A stretch of DNA of 53,686 nucleotides from Vibrio thalassae. GTDB lineage: Bacteria > Pseudomonadota > Gammaproteobacteria > Enterobacterales > Vibrionaceae. Each line of letters opens with the position of its first letter. Within the stretch, counting starts at the first letter, position 1. The position numbers were made by a program, and so were the translations under genes. The stretch is from NCBI RefSeq assembly GCF_900089835.1, contig NZ_OANU01000005.1, positions 1-53,686 on the forward strand, read 5' to 3'. Below are positions 27,159-36,373 of this stretch, piece after piece. The notes under the pieces are model-generated. The model worked only from the letters and a program-made list of their open reading frames with translations. It was not told the DNA's origin and searched no databases.

Positions 27159-28568
27159 ATGGACACAACAGCTCCTAACTACAGCACTAAAGTTGTCAGA
27201 TATTTTATCATCGCCTCATTGATTTGGGCTTTAGCCGGCATGACGATCGGCGTTATCTTAGCGGCTCAATTATACTGGCCTGCGCTTAATCTGGACTCCG
27301 AATATTTCCAGTTTGGGCGACTTAGACCACTTCATACTTCTGGTGTCATCTTTGGCTTTGTCGTCAATATTCTCATGGGTACGTCACTTTATATCGTGCA
27401 AAGAACAGGGCAATGCGAAATCTTCAACAGCAGTCTTTCGTGGATGGTTTTTTGGGGGTGGCAACTCGTTTTGTTATTAGCCTTAATTTCACTCCCACTC
27501 GGCTATACAACGTCGAAAGAATACGCTGAACTAGAATGGCCAATTGATATCCTCATTGTAATTGTTTGGGTGTTGTATGCGGTGCTGTTTTTCGGAACCA
27601 TTGCCAAAAGAAAGGTGACACACATATTTGTGGCGAACTGGTTTTTTGCGGCATTTATCATCGTCATTGCGATGATCTTTGTGGTCAATAATCTAGAGAT
27701 GCCGGTCTCCTTTATGAAATCGTATTCGATCTATGCAGGCTCACAAGATGCTATCGTGCAGTGGTGGTGGGGACACAATGCAGTGGGATTCTTACTAACT
27801 GCAGGAATTATTGGGATGAACTATTACTTCATTCCTAAGGTATCTGAACGTCCCATTTACTCATATCGCCTGTCTATCATCCATTTCTGGGGATTGGTCG
27901 GCTTCTATACGTGGGCAGGCACGCACCACTTAGTCTATTCCTCCGTTCCCGTATGGGTTCAAAACATCGGTATTGTAATGTCATTGATCCTTTGGCTACC
28001 GTCATGGGGTGGGGCGTTTAACAGTGCGATGACATTGCTACAAAATAAGCAAAAACTCAAATCTGACTACATTATGTTGTTCTTTTTTTCAGCCATTATC
28101 TATTACTGCTTGGCAACATTTGAGGGGCCATTGCTCGCAATTCGTTGGTTCAATATGGTGGCTCACAACAGTGAGTGGATTATCGGCCATGTGCACTCTG
28201 CGGCTCTAGGCTGGGTCGGAATGTCTGCTATTGCCGTGTTTTACTTTTTTATTCCAAGGTTGTGGGGCAAGACAGAACTCTGGTCCCCTCGACTAATAAA
28301 ATGGCATTTCTGGTTGGCTCACGCTGGCGTTGTCATTTACGCAGTTGCGCTTTGGGTAGCGGGTATCGGTGAAGGCTACATGTGGCTTGCTCAGAGTGAC
28401 AATGGCGAGTTGGTTTATAGTTTTGTCGAAGCGATGAATTTTAAAGCACCTTGGCTGTTTCTTCGATTCATTGGTGGTTCACTGTTTGTATTTGGTTTAG
28501 TTCTAATGACGGTGAACCTGTATAAAACCGTCACCATGCCCAGCACCTTGATTGAAAAGGAGGCGTAG
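27159..28568 (+). CDS. ccoN: cbb3-type cytochrome c oxidase catalytic subunit CcoN
   Basis: Haem-copper oxygen reductase subunit of the inner membrane. The 469 residues form about twelve transmembrane helices with the metal-ligand His in expected places: LRPLHTSGVIFGF (helix 2), QWWWGHNAVGFLLT (CuB His, helix 6), WAGTHHLVYSSVP (CuB His pair) and IIGHVHSAALGWVG (haem ligands, helix 10). WWWGHNAVGF and THHLVYS are cbb3-specific. Operon order is cyt c, ccoN, ccoO, ccoP-fusion; no ccoQ or ccoGHIS genes are near. It is probably an accessory oxidase besides the standard ccoNOQP set (inference). Confidence 0.93.
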   Translation: MDTTAPNYSTKVVRYFIIASLIWALAGMTIGVILAAQLYWPALNLDSEYFQFGRLRPLHTSGVIFGFVVNILMGTSLYIVQRTGQCEIFNSSLSWMVFWGWQLVLLLALISLPLGYTTSKEYAELEWPIDILIVIVWVLYAVLFFGTIAKRKVTHIFVANWFFAAFIIVIAMIFVVNNLEMPVSFMKSYSIYAGSQDAIVQWWWGHNAVGFLLTAGIIGMNYYFIPKVSERPIYSYRLSIIHFWGLVGFYTWAGTHHLVYSSVPVWVQNIGIVMSLILWLPSWGGAFNSAMTLLQNKQKLKSDYIMLFFFSAIIYYCLATFEGPLLAIRWFNMVAHNSEWIIGHVHSAALGWVGMSAIAVFYFFIPRLWGKTELWSPRLIKWHFWLAHAGVVIYAVALWVAGIGEGYMWLAQSDNGELVYSFVEAMNFKAPWLFLRFIGGSLFVFGLVLMTVNLYKTVTMPSTLIEKEA

Positions 28569-28569
28569 T

Positions 28570-29181
28570 ATGAGTGCAGATTTTACCAAGTCGGTGTTCA
28601 TTTTAATTGTGTCCACTGTCGTGGTCGCATCATTTTCGGTTTTGGTGTGGGTGCTTCCTAATATCCTGCGCACGCCGGAACTAATAGACAGCAGCAAAGC
28701 AATACCATTGACAGCGCTACAAGTAGCAGGTCGCGATGTTTATATAAGCGAGGGTTGCCATGTTTGTCATACGCAAATGGTGAGACCTATTGAGCCTGAA
28801 GTAAAGCGCTATGGCAGAGCGAGCCAAGAACCAGACGATATCTATGAGTTTCCCTTTTTGTGGGGTTCGAAGCGTACTGGGCCTGACCTTACTAATCTTG
28901 GTCGGAAGTATTCGGATCAATGGCATTTAATCCATCTAATCAACCCACGCGATGTTGTCCCTACCTCCATCATGCCTGCCTATCCATGGCTGTTTGAGCA
29001 AGTACTTAGTGGTGATGATATTACCGAGAAGATGATAACGTTACGATTCTTGGGTGTGCCTTATAGCGATGATGAAATTGCTAGTGCTCGACTGCAAGTG
29101 CGAGGTAAAACTAAAGGTGAAGCGTTGATTCACTACCTGCAAAGCTTAGGTGTAGATACAGCAGAGGAGGTCAGACAATGA
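28570..29181 (+). CDS. ccoO: cbb3 oxidase monohaem subunit CcoO
   Basis: Membrane-anchored monohaem cytochrome of the cbb3 complex. ATG 28570 follows aaggagg and starts 2 bases after the ccoN stop, giving 203 residues. An N-terminal helix (about 8-28) precedes the haem site EGCHVCHTQMVRP near 63-75 and the block YEFPFLWGSKRTGPDLTNLG. IMPAYPWLFE near 145 provides the Met ligand. These are standard CcoO signatures. It overlaps the downstream fusion gene by 4 bases (ATGA). Confidence 0.93.
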   Translation: MSADFTKSVFILIVSTVVVASFSVLVWVLPNILRTPELIDSSKAIPLTALQVAGRDVYISEGCHVCHTQMVRPIEPEVKRYGRASQEPDDIYEFPFLWGSKRTGPDLTNLGRKYSDQWHLIHLINPRDVVPTSIMPAYPWLFEQVLSGDDITEKMITLRFLGVPYSDDEIASARLQVRGKTKGEALIHYLQSLGVDTAEEVRQ

Positions 29182-31334
29182 ATCACTTTTGGAGTATTTG
29201 GGCTACTGTGGGCACGATCGTCTTTTTCGCCTTGATGGTGCTAATTGTTATTAAATACTGGCGAAGCAACTACAAGGCAGATAAAGATCGAGTTTTAGAT
29301 ACATTTGATGGGATAGACGAAAACGATGGTCCACCACCGAAATTGTTATTTGTTTCGTACTTTATCGCTTTTGCTATCTCGTTCGGCTATCTGATCTTAT
29401 ATCCGGGTGTCGGCAATTGGAAAGGCTTAGTGGGGTATGATCAGGCTAAAGATAAATTGAGTAGTCCAACTACAACACTTGAGCAGGAATTCACTGGGCT
29501 TACTGACGACTCGTTACTGGCACTGGCGGCCGAGCCGGCTATTGTGAATTCTGGAAGAATATTGTTCCAAACTCACTGCGCGGCCTGTCATATGGACAAT
29601 GGGCAAGGTGCCAAGCATTTTCCAAACCTTGTTGACAACGAATGGTTGTATGGGGGATCGGATGAGGCGATTATCCACTCGATAGAGTTGGGCAGAAATG
29701 GTGCGATGCCAGGCTGGGTTGATGTGCTGAGGCCAGACGAAATTTCGAAAATTTCTTATTATCTTGCGTCCCTAAACCAGAGGCACACCGATGTTCCGGA
29801 CATCAATGTCCAATTAGGTAAGGCGCTTTTCATTCAGAACTGCGCTTCTTGCCATGGAGATGGCAGCATATCTGATATTGAAAAGGGCGTCCCTAATTTG
29901 ACAGACGACATTTGGTTGCATGGTGGCAGCATTAAAGAAATCCAACATACCATAAGAGCGGGTCTGAATAACGTGATGCCGGCTTTTGGGCAGCAGTTAA
30001 CAAAAGATGAAATTAGGGCTATAGGTGCCTACATCACTAAGGAGCGAGTAGACAACGATTCTCGACTTTCCAGCCTTCATGCCGACTCTGTAGAGCGGGG
30101 GGAATATCTTGCTCACGCTGGAGATTGTGTTGCTTGTCATAGTGCGGAAGGTGGAGAGCCATTTGCAGGAGGCTTACCTTTTGTTACGCCTTTCGGCACC
30201 TTATATTCAACCAATATTACACCTCACGTTATCGACGGTATCGGAAGTTATGATTACCAGGACTTCCGCGCAGCATTAGTAGACGGTAAAGGCAAACAGG
30301 GTTACTTGTACCCAGCGATGCCATTTACTTCATACCAATATGTTGATGAGGAAGACCTGAGAGACCTCTGGGAGTACATGCAGTCCATCACGCCAGTCGC
30401 TCGTAAAAACGACCCCAATAAGATGATGTTCCCTGCCAACATTCGCTTAGGACTGCTTGGCTGGGATCTCGTATTTGCCGATCGCACTCCTCTTGATTAT
30501 CAAGTTCCAAAAGAATTGAAGGCCAAAGTCGATGACGTAGAGAAGTGGCAATTGGGCAAGTACTGGGTCGCGGGGCTTGGACATTGTTCAGAATGCCATA
30601 CTCCTAGAGACTTTGCCCAAGCCCTTGAGAACGACAACATCTTCCAAGGTAACCTTATCGATGGATGGAACGCGCCGAATATCACGGCCACAGAGCTGTA
30701 TATTGATGGTTGGGATATTCAAAGCCTGACGGACTTTCTTCATACGGGGCACTCATCCAAAGGGACTGCTTTCGCAGGAATGGCTGATGTTATCAAGAAT
30801 AGCCTTAGCTTAATGACTAGAGATGACATCGAGTCAATGTCTTACTATCTGCTTACAGGGGACACTCACAATCTGCTCGATGAAGCTGCAGTGCAATTGA
30901 AGCCCACAGGGTTTAATGATGTCGCATATAGCAAGGAAATCTATGCCACGTACAACCAAACTTGCGGAGCGTGTCATGGTGAAGATGGCAAAGGACGGGA
31001 TCCAATAGCGCCTACTTTGTTGAACAACGGCATTATCATGCATAGTGACCCTTTCAATACAATAGCGGTCACAATTCGAGGACTTCAGCCCACGTACATT
31101 GATAAGGACAGAAACTTCATGCCAATGGCAAGTTTTGAGGACGTACTCTCTGATGCGAGGTTAGCTGAGCTGATTACTTTTGTAAGGGCTTATTTAGGCG
31201 CTCGAGAAGAGGTTATTACGGCCAACGATGTGAAAGAAGTCCGTGAGATGTTAGAGAAAGCGGGATATTCAGGAGGCTTGCACGTAACGCCAGATATGTA
31301 TGATGAACGTGATGGCAATATCAATGTAAACTGA
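29178..31334 (+). CDS. pentahaem CcoP fused to a triheme alcohol-dehydrogenase-type cytochrome
   Basis: A 718-residue membrane cytochrome. Residues 1-290 are CcoP-like: two N-terminal helices (about 6-28 and 56-76) and two haem sites, CAACH at 134-138 and CASCH at 222-226, with AMPGW and VMPAF Met-ligand strings. Residues 305-718 match the three-haem cytochrome subunit of membrane alcohol/gluconate dehydrogenases: CVACH at 317-321 inside GEYLAHAGDCVACHSAEGG, CSECH at 470-474 with HTPRDF, and CGACH at 596-600 with GEDGKG. The usual CcoP is about 300-330 residues with two haems. The open frame is continuous, so the fusion is real in this sequence. It implies direct electron transfer from a periplasmic dehydrogenase to the oxidase; no dehydrogenase gene is adjacent. 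Confidence 0.9.
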   Translation: MNHFWSIWATVGTIVFFALMVLIVIKYWRSNYKADKDRVLDTFDGIDENDGPPPKLLFVSYFIAFAISFGYLILYPGVGNWKGLVGYDQAKDKLSSPTTTLEQEFTGLTDDSLLALAAEPAIVNSGRILFQTHCAACHMDNGQGAKHFPNLVDNEWLYGGSDEAIIHSIELGRNGAMPGWVDVLRPDEISKISYYLASLNQRHTDVPDINVQLGKALFIQNCASCHGDGSISDIEKGVPNLTDDIWLHGGSIKEIQHTIRAGLNNVMPAFGQQLTKDEIRAIGAYITKERVDNDSRLSSLHADSVERGEYLAHAGDCVACHSAEGGEPFAGGLPFVTPFGTLYSTNITPHVIDGIGSYDYQDFRAALVDGKGKQGYLYPAMPFTSYQYVDEEDLRDLWEYMQSITPVARKNDPNKMMFPANIRLGLLGWDLVFADRTPLDYQVPKELKAKVDDVEKWQLGKYWVAGLGHCSECHTPRDFAQALENDNIFQGNLIDGWNAPNITATELYIDGWDIQSLTDFLHTGHSSKGTAFAGMADVIKNSLSLMTRDDIESMSYYLLTGDTHNLLDEAAVQLKPTGFNDVAYSKEIYATYNQTCGACHGEDGKGRDPIAPTLLNNGIIMHSDPFNTIAVTIRGLQPTYIDKDRNFMPMASFEDVLSDARLAELITFVRAYLGAREEVITANDVKEVREMLEKAGYSGGLHVTPDMYDERDGNINVN

Positions 31335-31349
31335 GATGTGCATTTGAAC

Positions 31350-31483
31350 TGATATCGTAGCAGAAGATTTAGAGCATTAAAAAACAAGTAGAGTACTTGC
31401 GTGTACACGGCTGTAAGTATGGTCAGGGTTACGTGTTCAGTAAACCGGTAACCGCTGACCAAATGGCAGGACTATTGCGGTGA
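31350..31483 (+). pseudogene. EAL-domain (c-di-GMP phosphodiesterase) C-terminal remnant
   Basis: Directly after the oxidase operon, pieces of an EAL domain can be read in shifted frames: IVAEDLEH, then EYLRVHGCKYGQGYVFSKPV and TADQMAGLLR before a TGA at 31481-31483. The GCKYGQGYVFSKP string is the well-known end of EAL domains, and IVAE-x-LE corresponds to the VIAEGVE motif. At least one frameshift (31378-31384) and a stop lie between. No upstream part of the gene is present, so only about 45 residues survive. Confidence 0.7.
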
Positions 31484-31484
31484 T

Positions 31485-32990
31485 TTAGCTTTCAGCTTCA
31501 GGCAGTGCTGCCTCAGTTTGAGGTTGCTGTTGTTCTGCGGCTGCTAGCATCTTACGAATAGCAATCGATGCAGTAAATGCGACCGCTACCATCACGACGG
31601 CTAGTACGGTCAGTAGTGAGAAGTAGTCACCATAAACCGTCTTAACAAACTCTTGAGTGATCTCTTGACCTTTTTCCGCTGCGATAGAGGTTGAGAACAC
31701 CGCGCCGACAATTCCAGAGAGTGCAATCGCCACAGAGAACAGACTCACTGAGAAGTTCTCAATGTGCTTTGGTGCGACAGACAAAATAAATGCCACAACC
31801 AGTGAACCAACAATTACCTCTGCAAATGCTTGGAAGAAGTGGATTACTAGGAAGATTTCTGGACGAATAATCACACTTTCGCCGATGTTTTTAACGGCTA
31901 GAGCCAGAATACCAAATGCAATCGCAGTCAGAATAAACGAGAAACCAATTTTGGTTGCAGTGGTGAAGTGGATATTGCGTTTTTCTAAGCTTGAGAAGGT
32001 TGCTGCAATCACCGGGCCCGCAACGATACACCATAGTGGGTTCATTGACATTGAGGCTTCTGGTGCGATTGGAATGATACCGAACAGATCACCACGCATT
32101 GTATTGATAGTCACCATTGTCATTGATGTCATCATTTGGCCGTAGTAGACAAAAAACGCCGTGGTCAGAACCGTGACAATGAGAATGGTCCCCATACGCA
32201 GTGCATCGGCTTTCTCTGCTTTGAACATCAGAGAAATAAAATAGCCGATTGCAGCCAAACCAATGGCATAAACAATGTTCTTACCGATGTCCATATTAGA
32301 GAACATAAAGAACACCATTCCAACCATTGCGATGGATGTAATACCGAATTTAATCCAGTTTGCACTAGAAACAGACGCTTGGTCGATGTCATCGCCTACG
32401 CTTTGAAGCTGCTTGCGGAACGTCATTAACGTGAATAGGGCTGCAAATGCAAGGATACCAGAGAGCAAGAAGCTGCCGTAAAACCCGATAACCAGCACAA
32501 ACATTGGGAATAAATATTGGCCTAGTAAAGCACCTATGTTGTTAACTGAGTAGTTAACAGGGTAGCCATTTTCAAAGTCTTCTTGGCTTTTGAACGTACG
32601 CTTGTAAAGGCTAGGATAAGAAGGGGACATTAAGCCACGTCCATAACTTGCTAAAGCAATACCAGCTAGACTTAAAGGGATGTTAACAGTCGATGCACCA
32701 ATGACGAGCAACACGTAACCGCAGGTAAAACCGAAATAAGCAATCGTCAATGAGCGGTACGCGCCTAAGAATTTGTCGGCAATAAAGCCACCTGCGATAG
32801 CAAATAGGGGGCCGATGGATGAAAACGCACCCACGACCATCATTGTGTCCGCTTCACTGTAATCGAGATTTTCTAGAAAAAACCTCGTGAGAATGACCAC
32901 CACTCCATAGAACGAAAGGCCAAACATCATTTGGCAGAACATCATGGATTTATTTAGTTTATTCCACATAATTTTATCCTTAGTATTCAT
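31485..32990 (-). CDS. POT/PTR2-family transporter
   Basis: Proton-linked oligopeptide-type MFS transporter, 501 residues with about 14 hydrophobic helices and an Ala/Gln/Glu-rich tail. Family marks include AGGFIADKFLGAYRSLTIAY after helix 2, GRGLMSPSYPSLYKRTF, and NYSVNNIGALLGQYLFP, the counterpart of the PTR2 signature. Helix 1 reads CQMMFGLSFYG where POT carriers have ExxERFSYYG, so the coupling Glu and Arg residues are missing. An unusual substrate or coupling is possible. It is monocistronic, with its stop 2 bases from the EAL relic stop. Confidence 0.82.
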   Translation of the reverse strand: MNTKDKIMWNKLNKSMMFCQMMFGLSFYGVVVILTRFFLENLDYSEADTMMVVGAFSSIGPLFAIAGGFIADKFLGAYRSLTIAYFGFTCGYVLLVIGASTVNIPLSLAGIALASYGRGLMSPSYPSLYKRTFKSQEDFENGYPVNYSVNNIGALLGQYLFPMFVLVIGFYGSFLLSGILAFAALFTLMTFRKQLQSVGDDIDQASVSSANWIKFGITSIAMVGMVFFMFSNMDIGKNIVYAIGLAAIGYFISLMFKAEKADALRMGTILIVTVLTTAFFVYYGQMMTSMTMVTINTMRGDLFGIIPIAPEASMSMNPLWCIVAGPVIAATFSSLEKRNIHFTTATKIGFSFILTAIAFGILALAVKNIGESVIIRPEIFLVIHFFQAFAEVIVGSLVVAFILSVAPKHIENFSVSLFSVAIALSGIVGAVFSTSIAAEKGQEITQEFVKTVYGDYFSLLTVLAVVMVAVAFTASIAIRKMLAAAEQQQPQTEAALPEAES

Positions 32991-33137
32991 TAGGAAGTGG
33001 TTTAAATATCCAGATAAATGTTAACAGACAAAATTAGTTACATATTGATCTGTACTCCTATTGTGTGGCTTTTACACACGACATTTTCTAATCGCTCGGG
33101 TGAGAAATTGTTATCGAATAGCTTGCTGCCAAAACAA

Positions 33138-33158
33138 AAGGGCATACGTGATGCCCTT
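33138..33158 (-). terminator. terminator of the RND efflux operon
   Basis: Stem aagggcat / atgccctt with a T-rich tail on the minus strand (complement of aaaacaaa). It ends the minus-strand operon coming from 37453. Confidence 0.75.
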
Positions 33159-33169
33159 GATGGTAGCTG

Positions 33170-33277
33170 TCATTCTGTGACGATTTCAGGTTCAGACGTT
33201 TCACGAACCAATGTCTCCAATGACCGTTTAATCAACGTGCTGCTTGTCGTCAAAAAAGCAGTGACGCCGATATCCAC
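33170..33277 (-). CDS. possible small ORF at the end of the RND operon
   Basis: Between the RND stop codon and the operon terminator an open frame from a GTG encodes 35 residues (starts DIGVTAFLTTSS, ends SEPEIVTE). There is no strong ribosome site and no recognised family. Its support is only its position, clean frame and protein-like composition. It may be a fragment of an older, longer reading frame. Confidence 0.25.
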   Translation of the reverse strand: MDIGVTAFLTTSSTLIKRSLETLVRETSEPEIVTE

Positions 33278-33284
33278 TCGGCCA

Positions 33285-36200
33285 TTATGGTTGTGCTTGA
33301 CGTTGCAGGCCTTTTTGATGACGAGGCTTAACCATCATTCGATAAACAACAGGCACAAAGTAAAAAGAGAGCAACGTTGTGAGCACAGTACCACCTGCAA
33401 TAGCGACCGCGAATGGCGGCCAGAAACCACCGCCCGCGATAATGAGAGGCATAAATCCACCAACGGTTGTGATAGTGGTGGAGGTAATATGACGAGTACA
33501 TGCCATAACCGCATCGACGGATGCATCGATATCGCCTGATGATGCTTTCTCATCCAATCTCAGCTCCGCCAATATTACGATAGCTGCGTTAATAGCGAGT
33601 CCCATGATGCCCAGCATCGCGATGATGACGGTAAAGCCAAACGGATAGTTGAAGATCCACACAGAGAGCAGTCCTAATCCACCTGCCAATCCCGCTACCA
33701 TAAAGATGATAGTGCTCAACCTAAATGAATTGAACGACATAACGACGACTAAAATCATCAAGACCACCACAACGGAGATATTCGAAATTAGTAAACTGAC
33801 AGAGCGGTCTCGCTCTGCAGACTCACCGCCAAAATCGAGGTGATAACCCGTAGGTAAGGTATAGTCAGTCAAACGTTGCTGGAATTCATTGAGCACGGTT
33901 TGTGGCAATACTCCCGCTTGGATATAGCCCTCTATGGTATTAACCCGCTCACCATTGCGTCTGGTAATTGCGCCTCGGCTGGTGGTGAGTTCAAGGTCAG
34001 CGAGTGTCGAGACGCTGACTCCCGTAGTATAGATATCGGAAGAGATAGGCAGGCGTATGTTACCAAGGTGCGACAGGTTTTCACGCTCTTCCTTAGCAAC
34101 TCGGACACGAATCGGAATAGATTCGCTGCCCTCAGTGACCGATCCTGTTTCTCGCCCGACTAACGTTGCCTGCAGCATGTTAGCAAACTGGTTGAGCGTA
34201 ATGCCATTGAGCTTAGCCGTATCTTCATCCACCTTTAACCAGACTTTTGGGGTACCTGGTTGCAGGGTTTCTCTGGTATGCGTGACATGAGGTATGTTGG
34301 CAAGGATGAGTCGGATATCTTCTCCGATAGCCTTGAGCACATCGAGATTCTCACCATAGACTCGTAACTCTATTGGTGCTTTAAACGGAGGACCTTGTTC
34401 TAGTTTTCTCACTAAAATTTGAGCAGAAGGGATTTCTCTGTTTAACCTCTCCTGAAGCTCTGGAATGACCTTATTGGCTGTTTGGAATGAATCCATTTTA
34501 ACCATTGCTTGAGAGAAATAAGGCGCGTTATTTTGTGTTGCTTGCAGATTGTAGTAAAACGATGGGAAGTTAGCGCCAACTAACCAATCAACGCGCTCTA
34601 CACCGTCATAGGAGCGAATAATGTCATCGACACGTGCCGTCGATGCTTTAGTCGCATAAATACTGGCTTGTGGTGGCAAGAATACTTGTACCTCAAACAT
34701 GTCACGGTCCGAAGGAGGAAAAAACTGTTCGGTCAGCTGAGACATGCTCCAATAGCCAGTGATAGGAACGGCCAAAACGAGCAACAAAGAAATCATAGGG
34801 TGTTTGATCGCCAGTTTTACCGAATGGGCAAAAGCGTTCGTCAAAGCGGGAATGCGAAGCCCGGTGTTGTACCAATGGTCTCCGGATGTGTGACTAGGTA
34901 ATAACATAGTCGCGAATCCCGCAATAACAGTGTGCGAGAGGATATAGGAGCCCACCAGAGAAAAAGAGACGGTGATGGCAATGGCGCCGACAAACTCACC
35001 GGTAGCGCCGGGCATTAGAATAATAGGTGCAAAGGCGAGAATGGTGGTGAGTGTCGAGCCTAGTAAGGGTACCCACAGATGTGATAGTGCATTGATGGTT
35101 GCCTCGAGGCGAGCTTGCCCTTTCAATCGATAACTTTGGATAGTGTCCACCATGACCACTGCGTTATCCACCATGATTCCCAGCGCAACAATAAGTCCGG
35201 TGACTGACATTTGGTTAATGGGGATGCCCGTCATTTTCATCAATGATAGGGTAAACATTGATGTTAAGGGTAAAGCAATCGCCACAAGAACTGCCGCTCG
35301 CACGCCTAGTGTTACAAACAGTACAATAAGTATCAGGCTAAATCCGATAAGCAAGCTTTGCCCTAAGTCCACTAAGCGTGTCGTCGTATAGCCTTGCTGA
35401 TCAAAGAGTACATTAACCTTGATGTTAGTTGGCAACTCTTGCTGGAAGCGATCAATGACGTCCATTGCTCTCGCCGTCCACTGATCAACTCTTAGCTCAG
35501 GCGCCATCCTTGCTGCGACAATAACGCCGGGCTCACCATCAATGAGTGCCATTTCATTTTCAGGTGTCCTAGCGCGGCGAGTGACGCTGGCAATATCTTC
35601 CAATCGAATAATATGACCATTATCGTCAACCATTAATGGCACTTGTTTGATACGTTCGATGGAATCCAGCTCTGACTCAATTTCTAGACCAAAGCGGACA
35701 AAATGGCTGACCAGTTGTCCTGCGGAGTTTTTCGCGTCTGCGCCGGTTAGGCTATCACCAATGTTGATACTAGAATGGCCAAACGCCGCGGTGTCAGCGG
35801 TACGCAGGCTAACTTGTATCTCTTCCTTTGGCATTCCGTATTCATCGACAAACTCAGTACCTGATAAGGTTCGGAGCCTTTTCGCCAATTCTTTAGCATA
35901 GCGCCCTAATGTCAGAATATCGGTGTTACCAGGGCCATCCCAAGTCAGAGCGGAAATGATGGTAAAGGCGTAGGTATGGTCACTATCTAAATCAGGAGCA
36001 CCTGAACCTTTTGGTAAAACAGGGATAATGTCAGACAGCTTGTCTCTTGCTTTAGACCAGACTGGCTCAGTGATGTCGTCCTTTAGCTCAATCGTGACGA
36101 TGGAGATGCCTGGTCTGGATGTTGAGCTTAACAGTTTAACTTCACTTAGCTCTCTCAGTTTGTTTTCAACCACCTCAGTAACCAAGGTTTCGACCCGCTC

Positions 36201-36365
36201 AGCACTTGCGCCCGGAAAACTTGTCGTTACATTGGCAAAACGATTGCTGATAATGGGATCTTCTGCTCTTGGTAACGACGAAAACGCCGCCAGCCCGCTT
36301 ACGATCAATAAGGCGGTCATTAAAATGAGTAACCGAGTGTTGGTGATGATTTGAACGGCTTTCAT
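33285..36365 (-). CDS. RND efflux pump inner-membrane subunit
   Basis: Proton-driven tripartite efflux transporter of 1026 residues. Two halves each have one helix, a large periplasmic loop and five helices. Helix 4 carries VALGIMVDNAVVMVDTIQ, the proton-relay region, with one Asp followed by Asn where AcrB has two Asp. GSTLTTILAFAPIILM and the second-half GIMGLAINAAIVILAELRLDE are further RND marks. It belongs to the broad AcrB-like group often paired with lipoprotein adaptors. The adaptor gene is 8 bp upstream. No outer-membrane channel gene is present, so a TolC-like partner encoded elsewhere is likely. Substrate range is unknown. Confidence 0.93.
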   Translation of the reverse strand: MKAVQIITNTRLLILMTALLIVSGLAAFSSLPRAEDPIISNRFANVTTSFPGASAERVETLVTEVVENKLRELSEVKLLSSTSRPGISIVTIELKDDITEPVWSKARDKLSDIIPVLPKGSGAPDLDSDHTYAFTIISALTWDGPGNTDILTLGRYAKELAKRLRTLSGTEFVDEYGMPKEEIQVSLRTADTAAFGHSSINIGDSLTGADAKNSAGQLVSHFVRFGLEIESELDSIERIKQVPLMVDDNGHIIRLEDIASVTRRARTPENEMALIDGEPGVIVAARMAPELRVDQWTARAMDVIDRFQQELPTNIKVNVLFDQQGYTTTRLVDLGQSLLIGFSLILIVLFVTLGVRAAVLVAIALPLTSMFTLSLMKMTGIPINQMSVTGLIVALGIMVDNAVVMVDTIQSYRLKGQARLEATINALSHLWVPLLGSTLTTILAFAPIILMPGATGEFVGAIAITVSFSLVGSYILSHTVIAGFATMLLPSHTSGDHWYNTGLRIPALTNAFAHSVKLAIKHPMISLLLVLAVPITGYWSMSQLTEQFFPPSDRDMFEVQVFLPPQASIYATKASTARVDDIIRSYDGVERVDWLVGANFPSFYYNLQATQNNAPYFSQAMVKMDSFQTANKVIPELQERLNREIPSAQILVRKLEQGPPFKAPIELRVYGENLDVLKAIGEDIRLILANIPHVTHTRETLQPGTPKVWLKVDEDTAKLNGITLNQFANMLQATLVGRETGSVTEGSESIPIRVRVAKEERENLSHLGNIRLPISSDIYTTGVSVSTLADLELTTSRGAITRRNGERVNTIEGYIQAGVLPQTVLNEFQQRLTDYTLPTGYHLDFGGESAERDRSVSLLISNISVVVVLMILVVVMSFNSFRLSTIIFMVAGLAGGLGLLSVWIFNYPFGFTVIIAMLGIMGLAINAAIVILAELRLDEKASSGDIDASVDAVMACTRHITSTTITTVGGFMPLIIAGGGFWPPFAVAIAGGTVLTTLLSFYFVPVVYRMMVKPRHQKGLQRQAQP

Positions 36366-36373
36366 TCCACCAC

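Noticed and set aside
33018..33539. 173-codon plus-strand ORF overlapping the RND 3' end
   Set aside because: It lies antisense to the conserved RND C-terminus and to an operon terminator; no recognisable domain.
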